Positions 11,593 through 22,858 of a stretch of DNA of 64,000 nucleotides are shown one piece after another. The stretch is from NCBI GenBank assembly GCA_029962745.1, contig CM057158.1, positions 499,464 through 563,463 on the forward strand, given 5' to 3'. How positions within the stretch are numbered: the stretch's first letter is position 1; every line of letters begins with the position of its first letter. The notes beneath the pieces were generated by a model. It had not been told where the DNA came from, did no database searches, and saw only the letters and a program-made list of their open reading frames with translations. The translations under genes were made by a program, and so were the position numbers. This stretch comes from Echinometra lucunter. Lineage: Eukaryota > Echinodermata > Echinoidea > Camarodonta > Echinometridae.

Positions 11593-13186
11593 TACATGAG
11601 GATATCTCAGCTGGCGGCATACACTCCCACGCATTCATCATCCGCCCATCTCCCATCCCTTTACCACTGCTGTGACTGTGTCAAGAAATTGTTCCTAATT
11701 AGCACCAGTGAGGCTTTCCATCAGTTCTTCACCTAATCAAATTTGACCAATTTATGGCCAATCACAGAAAAATGCTAGACTCTACTACATAGTACAAGTA
11801 GAAAGTTATTGCTACAGCTACAGGCACCATGGGTAGGGGAAAATCAATTCAAATATATTTATTAGCAGACACAGGTTTTAATCAAAACATGCAAATGTAG
11901 CAAGCGATGCAAGAAAACGCTTCTAACTCACCTGGTTTCACTTCTGATTCATTACAAGTGGCATTTTTCTTAAATGTTCTCACAGTTTAAAGTTCGTCTA
12001 TCCATAATCAGAATTCCTTACCTTATCCTCTTAGAAATGATATATCAGTTTCTTAATTTCATTGTTAGAGGTATAAGGAACTACATCTTGGTTTTTATTC
12101 TTCATACTCAAAGACATTCTGAAGGAAAAGCTTCAATGATGAAAATAGTCAAAGTACAAAGAGCAACTATTGGTCACCAGTGCACAAACAGGAATGGAAA
12201 CTCTATAAAAGTGACAAAGACAGTGTGCTATACAGAAATGAAAAAGTCTTTGGGGATGTAATTTTCATTTTTGAAATTGCTACAGACTAATGGTAAAATT
12301 TATTGCATTGTTTATTGCACGATCAGAGATTGTTAAATGAAGTTCTGCTTTATCGTAATGGTTCTCAATGACCCAGAAAGAGATTGGTTTAATTGTGCAG
12401 ATGAAATATAGAACATCTAAAGTATCAAAAACATATTTCATGTCACTTTAGAGATGGAATCTAAATCTAATAGCAATTACTTCATCACCTACCATCAAAT
12501 ATCTCCTTTATGAGTCTTGACTTCACTCTCTGCCTGACCTGATAATCTGAAAGAAAAAGCAAAAAAGTGAAAAAGTGGAGTCATTAGAGGGGTAATACAG
12601 CCAGAAATTGTTGATGACAATGGATATAACATCACTTCTTCTTCCAATCCTTCAAATCCTTAATGGCCAATATCACTCTGGTCTTTCTCTAAAGTTAATG
12701 GCTCAAATTTGAAGCACAATATTGCTCGATACAAAGGTTTTTTTTATCACCCTAACAAAGTTAACATCACAGACAAGTAAAAGCTGGGAAATATCCACAA
12801 TCATTTGAATTGTCAATGAACTATGATATCCTGAGGAATCTTCTTGATTGCAGTTGTTTCAAATCTCATTATGGCTTTCAACTTTACGTTGCCAATTTGA
12901 CCTCTTAAAGGAAAGAGAAAAAAACTCTCCATAGAGAAACAGCATGAAGCTGTAGCTTAAGAAAGTTTAATGAAATATAGTAGAAATGATTCTTTGATTT
13001 TTTTTTAATCATATCCCTTTACACTTAAATAAATAATTCACAACTCAAACATAAAGCAAACAAATTCTTTCTGTGTGTTCTCTTCTTGATGTAATTAATA
13101 CGTCTTACACAATCTATTTTTCTTTTACTTTTATCAAAGTGGATATTCAAAATGCATCTTGTAATTGATATCCCATCCAAAGCAAG
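11593..13186. other. intergenic DNA, no feature recognised
   Basis: AT-rich unique-looking DNA with short A/T runs. The 95-codon ORF near 11974-12261 has no protein-family signature. Confidence 0.5.
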
Positions 13187-13720
13187 TTGACTCCCATATT
13201 TCAATCGTACCGCAGATTATATTGTTCTCAATTCCCTCTCCTTTCTTTAAAAAAAAAAATCTCTGTAAACCATCCATCGCTTGATAAGCAAATTGTTGCC
13301 GTTGATTGCTTGGCTGTTAGCAATGGAATGTCCGGGGGATGGTTAAGGACACATTACTTTAGGTATGGGACTGAGCAACAGTCAAGTGACTACCTAAATT
13401 GGAGTGTCAGATCTGTGATGTCAAACGCAGAGTGCATTAAACTTGAATTCTTATGGCCAAGCTTAATAGATGACGCACAATATTCCTGCCGTTTAAATGA
13501 AGGAGGGTTGAGATACATAGGATAGTATGATTGAACAATACTTAGGATTCCACTATCTTTGTGTGATTAATAATGGATATGCATCGGACAGAGGGGAAGT
13601 TTGATTTCAAACGAAATGCTAACCCAGAGAAATCTCATCAACGCCATGGCAACGAGGTAGGAATAGAGATGTAGAAATCTTATCAAACAACAATTACGTT
13701 TGAAATGCCAAAGAGAGACA
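13187..13720. promoter_or_regulatory. complex non-coding block, possible cis-regulatory DNA
   Basis: Higher-complexity sequence than its flanks, free of microsatellites and with mixed base composition. It contains GCCATGGC flanked by AAC halves (13640-13651), which partly resembles an RFX X-box. A 112-codon ORF covers part of it (13187-13525) but shows no recognisable domain, has a Lys run from an A tract, and is more likely incidental. The regulatory label is only an impression from composition. Confidence 0.2.
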
Positions 13721-15123
13721 GGGCACAAGGGGTCCGATGGTCATGTCAAAGTGAGAAAGAGAAAACACACCCAAAAACATTCAGAATTCATTTGTCAAAT
13801 TATGCCATTCATCAAGCTAAAACTGTGTCAAACCCAGGACTGAGAAAAGATTATGGTAAAAGAGAGGAGAGATATCGGAAACCTTTTTTTGATTTCATTA
13901 ACTCGCCCCATCCAACCCAGGTGCTTCCATCTTGCTCCTAATGAAATTTCTATCTCAAAATTAAATTCTGATTGCGAGTTATATTCAGCTGCACTTTTTA
14001 TGAGCTAAGATATATCAGGTTATTGTTTTTTCTGGTCGATCCTGACGATGTGTTTTTCTTCGTTGCTCTTCTAGTGAAATGAGTTATGGGTAGGCTTAAG
14101 CTGCATATGTATCTCAGGTACATTATTTGGTTTGCACAACAGAATCCATCTCTCTCTCCTTCTTGCATCATCTTGCACTTTGGGACCGAACACTTAAAGA
14201 GGTTTCCTTTCATTATCCTCCGAGATGCCACAAAATTGTTTTCTCTTGTAATCAAAAAAGAGGAAAAGTCCTGCGTGCTAGCCAATTATCCTCCAACTTG
14301 GAGTCTAAGTCTTGACTGCTCCTTCTAATTTCATTTCTGTTCATAAAGCTAGACTGATGCCTCATTTTTATTGGGTCTAGATAGCATCGGCATGCCACTG
14401 ATATTAGGCCCAAACTCTGGGGCAGATCGTTTATAATTACAAGAGATGGATGCAACTCAGATTTGTTAAGTTTGCTTATTGGAATGTTACCGCACTTGTA
14501 AGAGCAACTCTGATTGTTTTCTCCTTTTTATTGCTTCTTCCTTTCGACTGCTACCTGACCCCTTCTTTACATTGTTATTTCATAAACAGATTTTAATGAA
14601 TCCATATTGATTTTGGCATTGCTTCATATTGGTCTGTCTTCCCTTGTTATGGCTGGTTATCTTTTTCGTTAATCAAAATTCATTAACTTGCACTACAAAG
14701 AGGGCACTCACGCATTCATTTTCATTTCTACAAGAATAAGATGGTCGAGGTATTTTATGGAGTCGACTGCTTGAGTAATTTGACCTCTTTTAGTTCGAAA
14801 GCAAAGAAGAGCTAAGCCATTACTTTTAATTTGTGATTGTGAATCAAAGTTGGGATAAAAGTAATTCTGATACCAATCCACCTGACTCATGGAGAAAGAG
14901 ATCAAACAAATTTATGATTAAAAATAACTACAAATACTCCACATCAATCAATTTTTCAATTAAGTACATAGGGTCGGAAAGAAAGATGCTGTCAAAATAC
15001 TGACAAATTGTAAATCCTACAAAATGAAATAAGCAATATACAATGAAACTTATTTCAAGTTTTTTGTTTTCAAAGTTTTTATAATTTCCAGGAAAGCTGA
15101 TTCAATATTTAAAAGGCAACAAA
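13721..15123. other. intergenic DNA, no gene recognised
   Basis: Unique-looking DNA with several overlapping short ORFs between 13998 and 14455 on both strands. They overlap one another, lack protein-family signatures and are best treated as chance. Confidence 0.5.
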
Positions 15124-15216
15124 ATAACCTGTTGTAAACTAAGCCCCAGATAACTCAGGTTAAGATCTATGGAAATTATGTGTTATAATAAAATCAAATT
15201 GTGTTCAGTGGGTTAA
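15124..15216 (+). mobile_element. 93-bp TIR element, copy 3
   Basis: Starts AATAACCTGTTG and ends TTCAGTGGGTTAA, an imperfect inverted pair. Same 93-base length as the copies at 1194 and 5630, with a shared interior (CTAAGCC, AGATAAC, TCTATGG, TGTTATA, AAATCAAATT). It lies about 70 bases from the edge of a family A element. Confidence 0.6.
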
Positions 15217-15283
15217 AATTTGGCACAAGCTTCTGATACAAACACTAGATGATATGATATATCTTTTCTTTTTTTAAAGGTAT

Positions 15284-15770
15284 TGGTTAACATTGTTATG
15301 ATTTTTAAAAAATCTTGTTTTGTTACTTGAAAATGGGATAAACATAAGGGTTATAGTGTAAAAATACCAGTCTGAAAGTTTCAAAGTATAATATCCACAG
15401 GAAGTATTTTTAAATATAAAAAATGTAAACCAATGTTTGAAAAATATACGAGGGTCGGCTGCACAGAATAGACATAAGAAGTGCGCATGCGCGTATGACT
15501 CACCTTACCGTACTGTGTGTATTGGCGTATCACGCGGCGGGAGGCACATAACGGCATTTTCAAATTCAAGCAAAGTGGTCCTCTTAGTGATTGTCTGGTG
15601 AGACGAAAGATAAAAAAAATCGCAGTTTGCGTCTAACTTACACTTTTTCATTCCAAATTATGGTTGGTTTCAGGGGTTTTGAGTACAAACACAAGTACTC
15701 ATACACATGTTTCATCTTAGTTTGAGAATTTTTTAAATCAGCTACTCATAAAGTTAGCCAATGCCTTTAA
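15284..15770 (-). mobile_element. family A TIR element, copy 2 (complete)
   Basis: A 487-base copy in reverse orientation relative to those at 6658 and 51374. The ends are TTAAAGGTATTGGTTAAC and GTTAGCCAATGCCTTTAA, an inverted pair. The whole interior is recognisably collinear with copies 1 and 3, including the CpG-containing core with GCATGCGC. TTAA at both ends fits a TTAA target, as in piggyBac-type transposons, but the TTAA could also be part of the repeat. No transposase ORF. Confidence 0.8.
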
Positions 15771-17519
15771 TATTTACTAGTGGTGAGTGAATTTCAAAAT
15801 CAGTGTTGTACATCAAGCAACAGAAGGACTCAGTGTAATATGTTGAATGCAGTGCCATAAAGCTTTAAATCACATTTAGGGCTGTCTGGAATGAGTTACC
15901 ACCCTTTTGCACTCAGTAGATGTACTGCAATTGTTTGCTTATATGAAGGCATGATGCAGGTATGGGTGAACTGATTGAACTGCTTTATTACCCATGCAAA
16001 TTAAATCCATTACTGTTACAAGATGAAAGCTGGCATGACAGAAGCCTTGTAGGTCAAACATCCATAATTGCTCTGATTATTCATATTGTAACATTTATCT
16101 TCCCGCTAAGGCTTTGCTAATTGGTACCAAAAGTGTTTTGACATTTTAGTTGCAATATATAAAAGCTTGTCTCCTCTATATTCAGAATCAGCATGGCTGA
16201 TGGGTCCGGACAATTATAGTTTTGTTTTCTTTTGTTTCTTTTCAATTTGATATTTGCTTATTTGGGTAACTATCCATAGTAAGGGGTTCAATGTACATCA
16301 ATCAAGTGAAGATATCCAAACCAAATATTCTTCTCCTGATGTATATGAAATTTCAAATATGGTATGTGTCATGTGACCACTGAAAAATTGAAATATTTCC
16401 CTTCCAATCATAATTACATTTCGTAAATACACAAGTATGAATACGCCTTCCCCAACTAAGAGTGTATGTTTTTCTATAGCAATGTGTTAAGAGCTATATA
16501 ACAAAAGTTTGAAAGGTGCAAATGAAAATGTTCTGAAACTGAATTCCCAATCATCTAAAGCAAGTCATTGGTACAACACTCACTCATTGACACTTGCTTT
16601 ATGAACTCAAAATCAAGTCGGTAAATGTTAGAGAGTCAAAAAACTACTTTCCTTTCAAGACTTTCAAAAGCAAATGATAATAATAATAAAATAACCTAGT
16701 TAAGACCAAGACCTTGAACAGGAGTTGAAATCCAATCTTAAGACTTGTTGCCATGATCTATTTTTTCTGATTATTCTGAGTCAATTCATTGTCTTAAGAA
16801 ATTAGAACACAAGATCATATGTGATGAGAGAAAGCTTACTAGGTTTGCTTTTCTGATGATGTGGGATTTTGGGAGGAACCAAGTCAATTTAATTTAGTTT
16901 GGTTATATTCAGTGAAATCCTGTGACAAGGTTACACACAGAGTCTGTTTCATCTTCATCACTAGTATTATGTTACATTTTGTATTATTAAAGCCAAAAAT
17001 GGTCAATTTCAGTAATAGTATTCATATATTTTCCAATGTGAATACTGAATTTGCAACTGCCTCGGAGGAGCAGTTTTTCAAACAGTGCTCATTTTTATTT
17101 TCTGTTGACACATTGTCCAACATTCACTACAAGAACCTTGGTTGAGTCATTTTATTCATAAAACAGAAATTTACAGCGAAAAATTTGTAACCCAAATCTT
17201 GGTTGGCTTAGTTTAGTTTGAAACTATAGTACTTAACTTTTCTTAATAAGTCAATAACTATGTTCATAATCAATACTAAAGCATTAGTTTAGTTTAGTTC
17301 TATTACCAAGAAATTATTTGTTCATACAAAGACTAATTTACAAACTTCAATCCTGTCATGAATCTAGCATTTGATTCAAAAGAAAAATTCAAAGTAAATG
17401 GAAATAAATAGCATTTGTCATCAATTCTACATTCATTTTTTTCTCTCCATGCCTTTTATTTTCTTTGTTGTGGTAAGCACAAAGAAAGACATTTATTTTC
17501 TCAGCAGTACATCTCCTGA
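15771..17519. other. intergenic DNA, no gene recognised
   Basis: AT-rich unique-looking DNA. TAGTTTAGTTT-type motifs recur near 17210-17300. No coding evidence. Confidence 0.5.
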
Positions 17520-18110
17520 TGATAATACACTCTTAAGCAGTGGCCAGCTAGCTCTAGAGGCCCCCAGGCGATGAAATTTGTTCAGATAACTTGGACTATT
17601 CATCATCTTCATTATCTGGAGTAATCAAATATAGTTTTCCAAATTTTCTCTCATTTAGGACTTCATCCATGGCAGCAGAGCTTGCACAAACAAGGAGTAA
17701 ATCGGACGGATCGCCCGCAGTTCAGAGTATCCACTGCCTGCTTTTCTATCTCTCTTCTCCTTGCACCAGCTTCAGTAATTAGTGCAGTGAGCTAGCAGAA
17801 GATTCAGCAACCAAGCTATTTCCTTGAGAGGAGAGAGGATGGTGACTTAAGATTGAGGAGGGAGACGGAAGAGAAGGGAAGAAAAGATGCTTGGAAGATG
17901 TACAAGAAGAAAACTCATGACACAAACGAAGCAATTAAGCAAATGGTTGTGCAAGTGCTAATGAAGGCAATGTCAAAGCCAAGGGGAAAACTCATTAAAT
18001 TGATTTCAGGGTTAATAAATTACTCTGAATATCCGATTTCATTCTACAGCGGTGCCTGGCTCCAGAACACTTGATTAATCAGATCTGGATGTGGCAACAT
18101 CTCGATGTTT
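17520..18110. promoter_or_regulatory. complex non-coding block, possible cis-regulatory DNA
   Basis: Sequence with fewer simple repeats than its left flank, including GATCGCCCGCAG, TGCAGTGAGC and a purine-rich stretch at 17840-17900. Two short ORFs overlap it without domain content. Regulatory assignment is inference from texture only. Confidence 0.15.
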
Positions 18111-18199
18111 TTTGTATGTGTAGGTAATCAAAGATAGAACAAGATCTCACTTGCTGTGAAGAAAGAAGAAACACTTGCTGGGGATATGTAGATTCAATA

Positions 18200-19240
18200 T
18201 ATAATTCTGAGCGTGGGATTTCTAAAACGCCAACAATGCACTATAAATGGAGTTTATAGAGTATTGAGTAACGAAAGATTGTGAGCTTGATAAAGAGTGC
18301 CTTGGATACTCTCCACTTAGCATCCAACTCTCTTTCTCTGGCAGCCATCATTTTTAGCAAAAAAAGTTCAATTAAAAGTTCAGCGCTGACTTTATCTAGC
18401 AGAGATGACCTAATTATCTCATTTTGCAGTGGGATCTGTGGGGTGTATCGTCACAGTGATATGAGACAATTGAGCAGCAGGGTAAGCAGAGTGTATTTGA
18501 ACATGACAAGAAGACGAGAGAAATAGTGAAAGGTCCCTGAGCCCCATTGGCCAGGAAGCTAGGGAGATTTGAATAGACTCGGGCTATGCCGCTTAAGTAA
18601 ATAACAGTCGTCATAATGTAGCATTTGTGATTGCCCCGCGCACGGAGGGGGGAGCGCGATTCATTCGCCTAAAAAACATTGTGTACCCTGCACTCGGGCG
18701 GGCGGGCGCAGCAGCCAGGCAGCGAGCTGGCAAAATGAGGTCTGACGACTCATGGGCATGTCTGGGCAGAGGCAATTTGATAAGATGTCGTGATAATCAC
18801 ATCAGTAACAGCATAGCCCCAGCAAAGACAAAAGTGCAGGGTGCGAGTGCTAAGCACCTGGGTTGAACTGAGAGTAAAGTACAACGCCGCTGCCCGCCCC
18901 GATATCCAAATTCAATATTAATTAGTTACTGGGGGCTAGTAGGCGAGTGACAGTACCAAGTGTGGAGAAATCTGTCATTCACACACCCCATGCAAACTAT
19001 TTCACAAACAAGACTTCAGGGCAAACTGTATTATTACCCTGTCTGGGCTCACATACACCACCATTGCTATCTCTCTCGCTTTTGACGATGATAATATTAA
19101 AAGGCCTTGAAGGAAGAAGTGTGATCCAAAAGAGAAAAGTCAGAAAATGCCAAGAAAAGAGGAGGTAAAAGTGAGGAAAAGGAGCCATCTCGACGCCGAC
19201 TCTTGAATCAGACAATTGTCACGATCCGGGCTTACCCACG
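18200..19240. promoter_or_regulatory. GC-elevated complex block, best regulatory candidate
   Basis: One of the few stretches of the window with sustained high GC and CpG, especially 18630-18730 (GCGCACGGAGGGGGGAGCGCG and GGGCGGGCGGGCGC) and 18880-18905 (GCCGCTGCCCGCCCC). It is followed by an ATTAATTAGTTA homeodomain-type core at about 18917. No inverted-repeat ends and no simple repeats, so it does not look like a transposon. The short ORF at 18627-18866 has no recognisable domain. This could be an enhancer or an unannotated promoter/CpG island; no adjacent coding exon was found. Confidence 0.3.
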
Positions 19241-20440
19241 GACCAACTTCTCACAGCAAAGCTAATTAACCTTTTGCCACTGCACTAGTTAAAAAATCTC
19301 TCCTCAAAGACACAGAACAGATGGACCATTCTTTCCTAGTAGATGGGTGCTCACTTGCAGTGCTTTAGGCTGGTAGATGCAAAAACAATCATCATCTCTC
19401 CATCTTTATCAAAACATTATTTCACTACAAAAGCAATATTAGCACTTGAAAAACAAAATTACATCTAGTAGACCAGGGGTCATAGAAATGAAGGAAATGC
19501 TAATAAAATATGAAAGTGGTTATCATCGACTTGACCTACAAATGGAAGGAAGAGGCTTTGTGAAGAAGAGATTTCTATGGTAGCTCCTCCAGCCTAATTT
19601 CATCAGCATCTTGCTTACAAATCGACGCTCGTAATCATCTTTGGTATGTCTTCAGCAAACAGGCCTCATCTCTTAACAAGGCTCTCGTTGTTTGTAACGG
19701 AATGTGCTTGATCCGTTAGGGTTCCATCATGAAGGGCGCTTATTGCATACCTTTAACCCGAGGTGGACTTTTCATTAATGCCTCTTTAATACCAAAGAAC
19801 CCCAAGAAGCCCCCCCTCGTTTCATTTCCGAACTTCATCGGTATTGATTTCATCCCAATCAAGCCGCTCATTTTCCCATTTGTGACTGAAAGAGAAGAAG
19901 AAGAAGCACAAAAGTGCAAAGTGTAACCTGACCAGGGCGCATTTCTCACCCCAAATCACTCCAAGAACAGATCAAACCAAACCCATTACCAATTTTTTCT
20001 CATCCATTTTTTTTTTCATCTGCCTTCATCTCATTGTGAGCAATGAAAAGTCCAACTGCAGCAGGTTGTTTTGGTATGAATCAACCAATGAACACAGGGC
20101 TAGTGTAAGATCAAACTCCATCTCATCAATTCTTCATTTATACCTCATCTTCTGCAGTTAATGCAATTTGGATGATTTTCTCTAATCCAATGTCAAAATG
20201 GCCTTCTTTTTTTTCTTCTAACTTTGCACAAACAAGGGGTGCGAGAGAATCACTAACTCAGGTTACATTCGCATCTCAGGGGGGCGCCGCTACCACCCAC
20301 CGATGCCCGTGCAAGAAACAAGGTCTGTTAATTGTTTGGAGCAGCTATTTTGGGGAGTAATTGGCCCGGGCTAAGGAGAATATACAGATGTGTACTTCTC
20401 ATCACAAATAATTCAATTTGATGTCAGGCATTCTCAGGAT
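19241..20440. promoter_or_regulatory. complex non-coding stretch, possible cis-regulatory DNA
   Basis: Mostly high-complexity DNA, with a GC-rich spot at 20278-20312 (GGGGGGCGCCGCTACCACCCACC), preceded by a 10-T run near 20010. CCACCCA resembles a Gli-type core, but such short motifs are common. ORFs at 19729-19949 on both strands lack domains. Confidence 0.2.
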
Positions 20441-20700
20441 TTTATGAAGAGACCCAAAAGATAGTATCACCACCAAGCTCTACCCTGGAAGATGCCAGCT
20501 CACAGTGGTATGCCCTGTGGTTGCTTAGCAACAGAATAGTTTCAGAAGCAAGGGGTAAGCACGAAACAGAAGTCATAATTATGAAAGAGATTGTTGAAAT
20601 GCTGCTATGATTATTGCCAGGCCAGCAAACAACTTTCTCACGCCGAGCAGAGAGTATAACATAACTAAGATGGGCTATCAAAGATATCCATCTCTCTTCT
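20441..20700. promoter_or_regulatory. non-coding block with an X-box-like palindrome
   Basis: Contains the perfect palindrome GTTGCTTAGCAAC at 20520-20532, made of two RFX half-sites (GTTGC/GCAAC) three bases apart. RFX factors bind X-boxes of inverted half-sites in ciliary and other promoters. One motif alone is weak evidence. Confidence 0.2.
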
Positions 20701-20871
20701 CTCTTCTACAATGATGTTCAATTAATCCAGTCAGTGATGTACCATTGTATGATCAACAAGCCTGTAAAAAAATATTTGTCATATAATCTAGAAAAAAGAA
20801 AAATTTGGATAGCCAAAATAATGACTGAATTTGAATCATAACATTCATGGAATAAAATAAAGTTACTCTCC

Positions 20872-20909
20872 CCTCTCTCTCTCTCTCTCTTTCTTTCCCT
20901 GTCTTCTTT

Positions 20910-20943
<34 letters not shown>

Positions 20944-20967
20944 CCCCTCTCTCTCTCTCTCCCTCTC
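20872..20967. repeat. (CT)n microsatellite, interrupted
   Basis: About 95 bases of CT repeats with short T- and C-rich interruptions. The Arg/Glu-rich minus-strand ORF across it is an artefact. Confidence 0.95.
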
Positions 20968-22032
20968 TGACAATGGAAGTACATTGAAATGCACCTATTT
21001 ACAAAAAATCATGTGTTGGAACACATTCAGAAAGGGGACAATATTCCTATGGTTCTTACTAACAAAATGGTTTATCTTTAAAATCAATTTATAGGAAAGA
21101 CTCTCTATCTTGGAAGTACTGAAAGATTTATTTTTATATGGAGTAATCTCACTATCTGTAACATCACATAACTTATCTCGAGTGAGACAGTCAAATAGTG
21201 ATGCTATTAAAATTCATTGCTATCCCAACTCAAATATTTAATACGGCAGATTTCCTTACAAGTCTAAAGTCACATCTAAAGCAGTGGGGAAAAACTTGAA
21301 TACTTTAAAGGAATAACAAACTTACTGATCTAAGGTATATCAAGTGAGCTCGAAGATGGCTTTATGCAGTTAAGACCACTTAAAGCTCTACCTAAGTCCT
21401 TACGTGGGAGTGATGTCTTGGTAAAAACAAAAAGTCTTCGTCTCAAACAGAAAAGCTAGGAAGAAAAGAATGAAGAGCAACAGCAAAGAGAAGAGGGAAT
21501 TAATCCAGTCTGGGGGCCCTACTATCCATTATGTATGAGAGCCAAGCTTAAAAAGTAATTTGGACTCTACTTCAGTAGAGACAATAGCACTGACAAGTTA
21601 TGGAGCTAGGAATGGGGGGAAAACAAAAGACTGGTAGAGGGGTAAGTCTTACCCCCCTTGGTATGGAAACAAAAGACCTCTTTAAAAGTGAAATTTGAAG
21701 GAGGACAATTAGACAGGGGCTGACCCAAGTATTGATTAAAGTAAGGGAATGTATTCTATTACATTCAGATGATTATTGGTTGATTCGCTTTTCATTTGTG
21801 GGCTTGAAGACACTTGTTAATTGGTTAGTTGATCACACAGACTCTACTTTCTTGTCATAGATCAATAGTACGAACATCCCATAAGACTAGCCTGAAACAT
21901 CTATTATACCAATAATTGATTTGAATTTAACCAAATCTATTTATTCATGGTAAACTAACATTCAGTTCGAAAAGTATGCCATTCAGAAGGCTGAATGATC
22001 CAATTGAATCCAGATACATAAATATTCTCAAC
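20968..22032. other. intergenic DNA with a 17-bp palindrome
   Basis: AT-rich DNA. GGGGTAAGTCTTACCCC at 21639-21655 is a perfect palindrome around a central T. No gene recognised. Confidence 0.45.
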
Positions 22033-22542
22033 CAGTGGTCTGCATTCCATTGGTGGGGCACGAAGCTCTCTCAGGTGGGCTCCATGGTTAGCCAAAAGTA
22101 TTTTCAAAATCAAAATAAACATAAAAAATTGTGTCCAATGTTACATGATACAGCTTAAATTAAGCTTTATACCGTTCAATCAAATCAAACCAAATTTATT
22201 GAAATAAAATTCACAATAGATGGGATTATTATCGATGCAGTATTACGTGTTGAAAATTTCTTCAGAGATTTACGAAATGGGCAAGGGGTGGGGGGTAGAT
22301 AGTGTGGTGGTCCAGATAATTACCACACAATTCATTCTCTATATTCTTTGTCATGTTATTTAATCCTCATTTTTTTTAATTTCTCATTAAGATTCTGTAA
22401 GGTGGGCTCAAAAAAATTAAGATTCTGTAAGGTGGGCCTCAAAAAAATTTCTATGAGCGAAGGTGGGCCTCGAAGAATTCCTAAGAGTCAAAGTGGGCCT
22501 CAAGAAAGTTGGCCTAGAGTTGAAAAAGGTTAAGAAGCACTG
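22033..22542. mobile_element. hAT-like MITE relic with internal tandem repeats
   Basis: The left end CAGTGGTCTGCATTCC and the right end AGGTTAAGAAGCACTG resemble, inverted, the CAGTGGTTCTYAACC-type termini known from hAT (Charlie-like) elements. The interior GGTGGGC(C)TC repeats also resemble the GTGGGCC stretches of such elements. No 8-bp target duplication is apparent and the ends have diverged, so the copy would be old. Four tandem ~31-base units lie near the right end. No transposase remains. Confidence 0.4.
22388..22510. repeat. four ~31-bp tandem units
   Basis: Four head-to-tail units of 30-32 bases, each with RGTGGGCYTC followed by A-rich sequence. The first two units are nearly identical (ATTCTGTAAGGTGGGC); the last two are diverged. 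They lie inside the hAT-like relic. Confidence 0.8.
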
Positions 22543-22796
22543 ATATATACATATACAACAGTTGAAGAATAAATACCAGTATAAAAGTATTGTCTTCCAG
22601 TAAAGTGAAACTACCGCTCATTTGTTATGAGCTCTGTGAATAAATGTATATATTTATAGTTAACTTTATCAAATTGAATATAAAAAATATAAATATATTT
22701 TGAATCAACCATCTTTTGAAATCATTATTCTGGGCTGAGAAAAGGGGTCACAATTACCATATTGATTAGGATTATTTTGAACACACATTTTCATTT

Positions 22797-22858
22797 GGCA
22801 CTGAGCCTGTGACCTTCTGCCCCAGAGTCAGAAACCTGAACCACTACACCACAGTGCC
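22797..22858 (-). repeat. tRNA-derived SINE head / tRNA-like relic
   Basis: On the minus strand the 62-base stretch opens with GGCACTG and closes with CAGTGCC, a perfect 7-bp acceptor-like stem. Near the start TGGTGTAGTGG fits the RNA polymerase III A box. Downstream AAGGTCACAGGCTCAG sits where a B box (GGTTCGANTCC) is expected but is degenerate. Too short and lacking normal anticodon and T arms for a functional tRNA, it is best read as the tRNA-related head of a SINE. The SINE body and tail could not be delimited. Confidence 0.55.

Noticed and set aside
13187..13525. 112-codon ORF in a complex block
   Set aside because: No domain or family resemblance, and a Lys run derives from an A tract. 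Kept only as a possible regulatory block.
18627..18866. Ala/Arg-rich 79-codon ORF in the GC-rich island
   Set aside because: High GC lengthens ORFs by chance; no domain, no splice context.
21639..21655. 17-bp palindrome GGGGTAAGTCTTACCCC
   Set aside because: Short arms of 8 bases and no second copy; noted in the block entry but not pursued as a binding site.
22797..22858. Functional tRNA gene
   Set aside because: Only 62 nt, decayed B box and no regular T arm; called a SINE head or relic instead.
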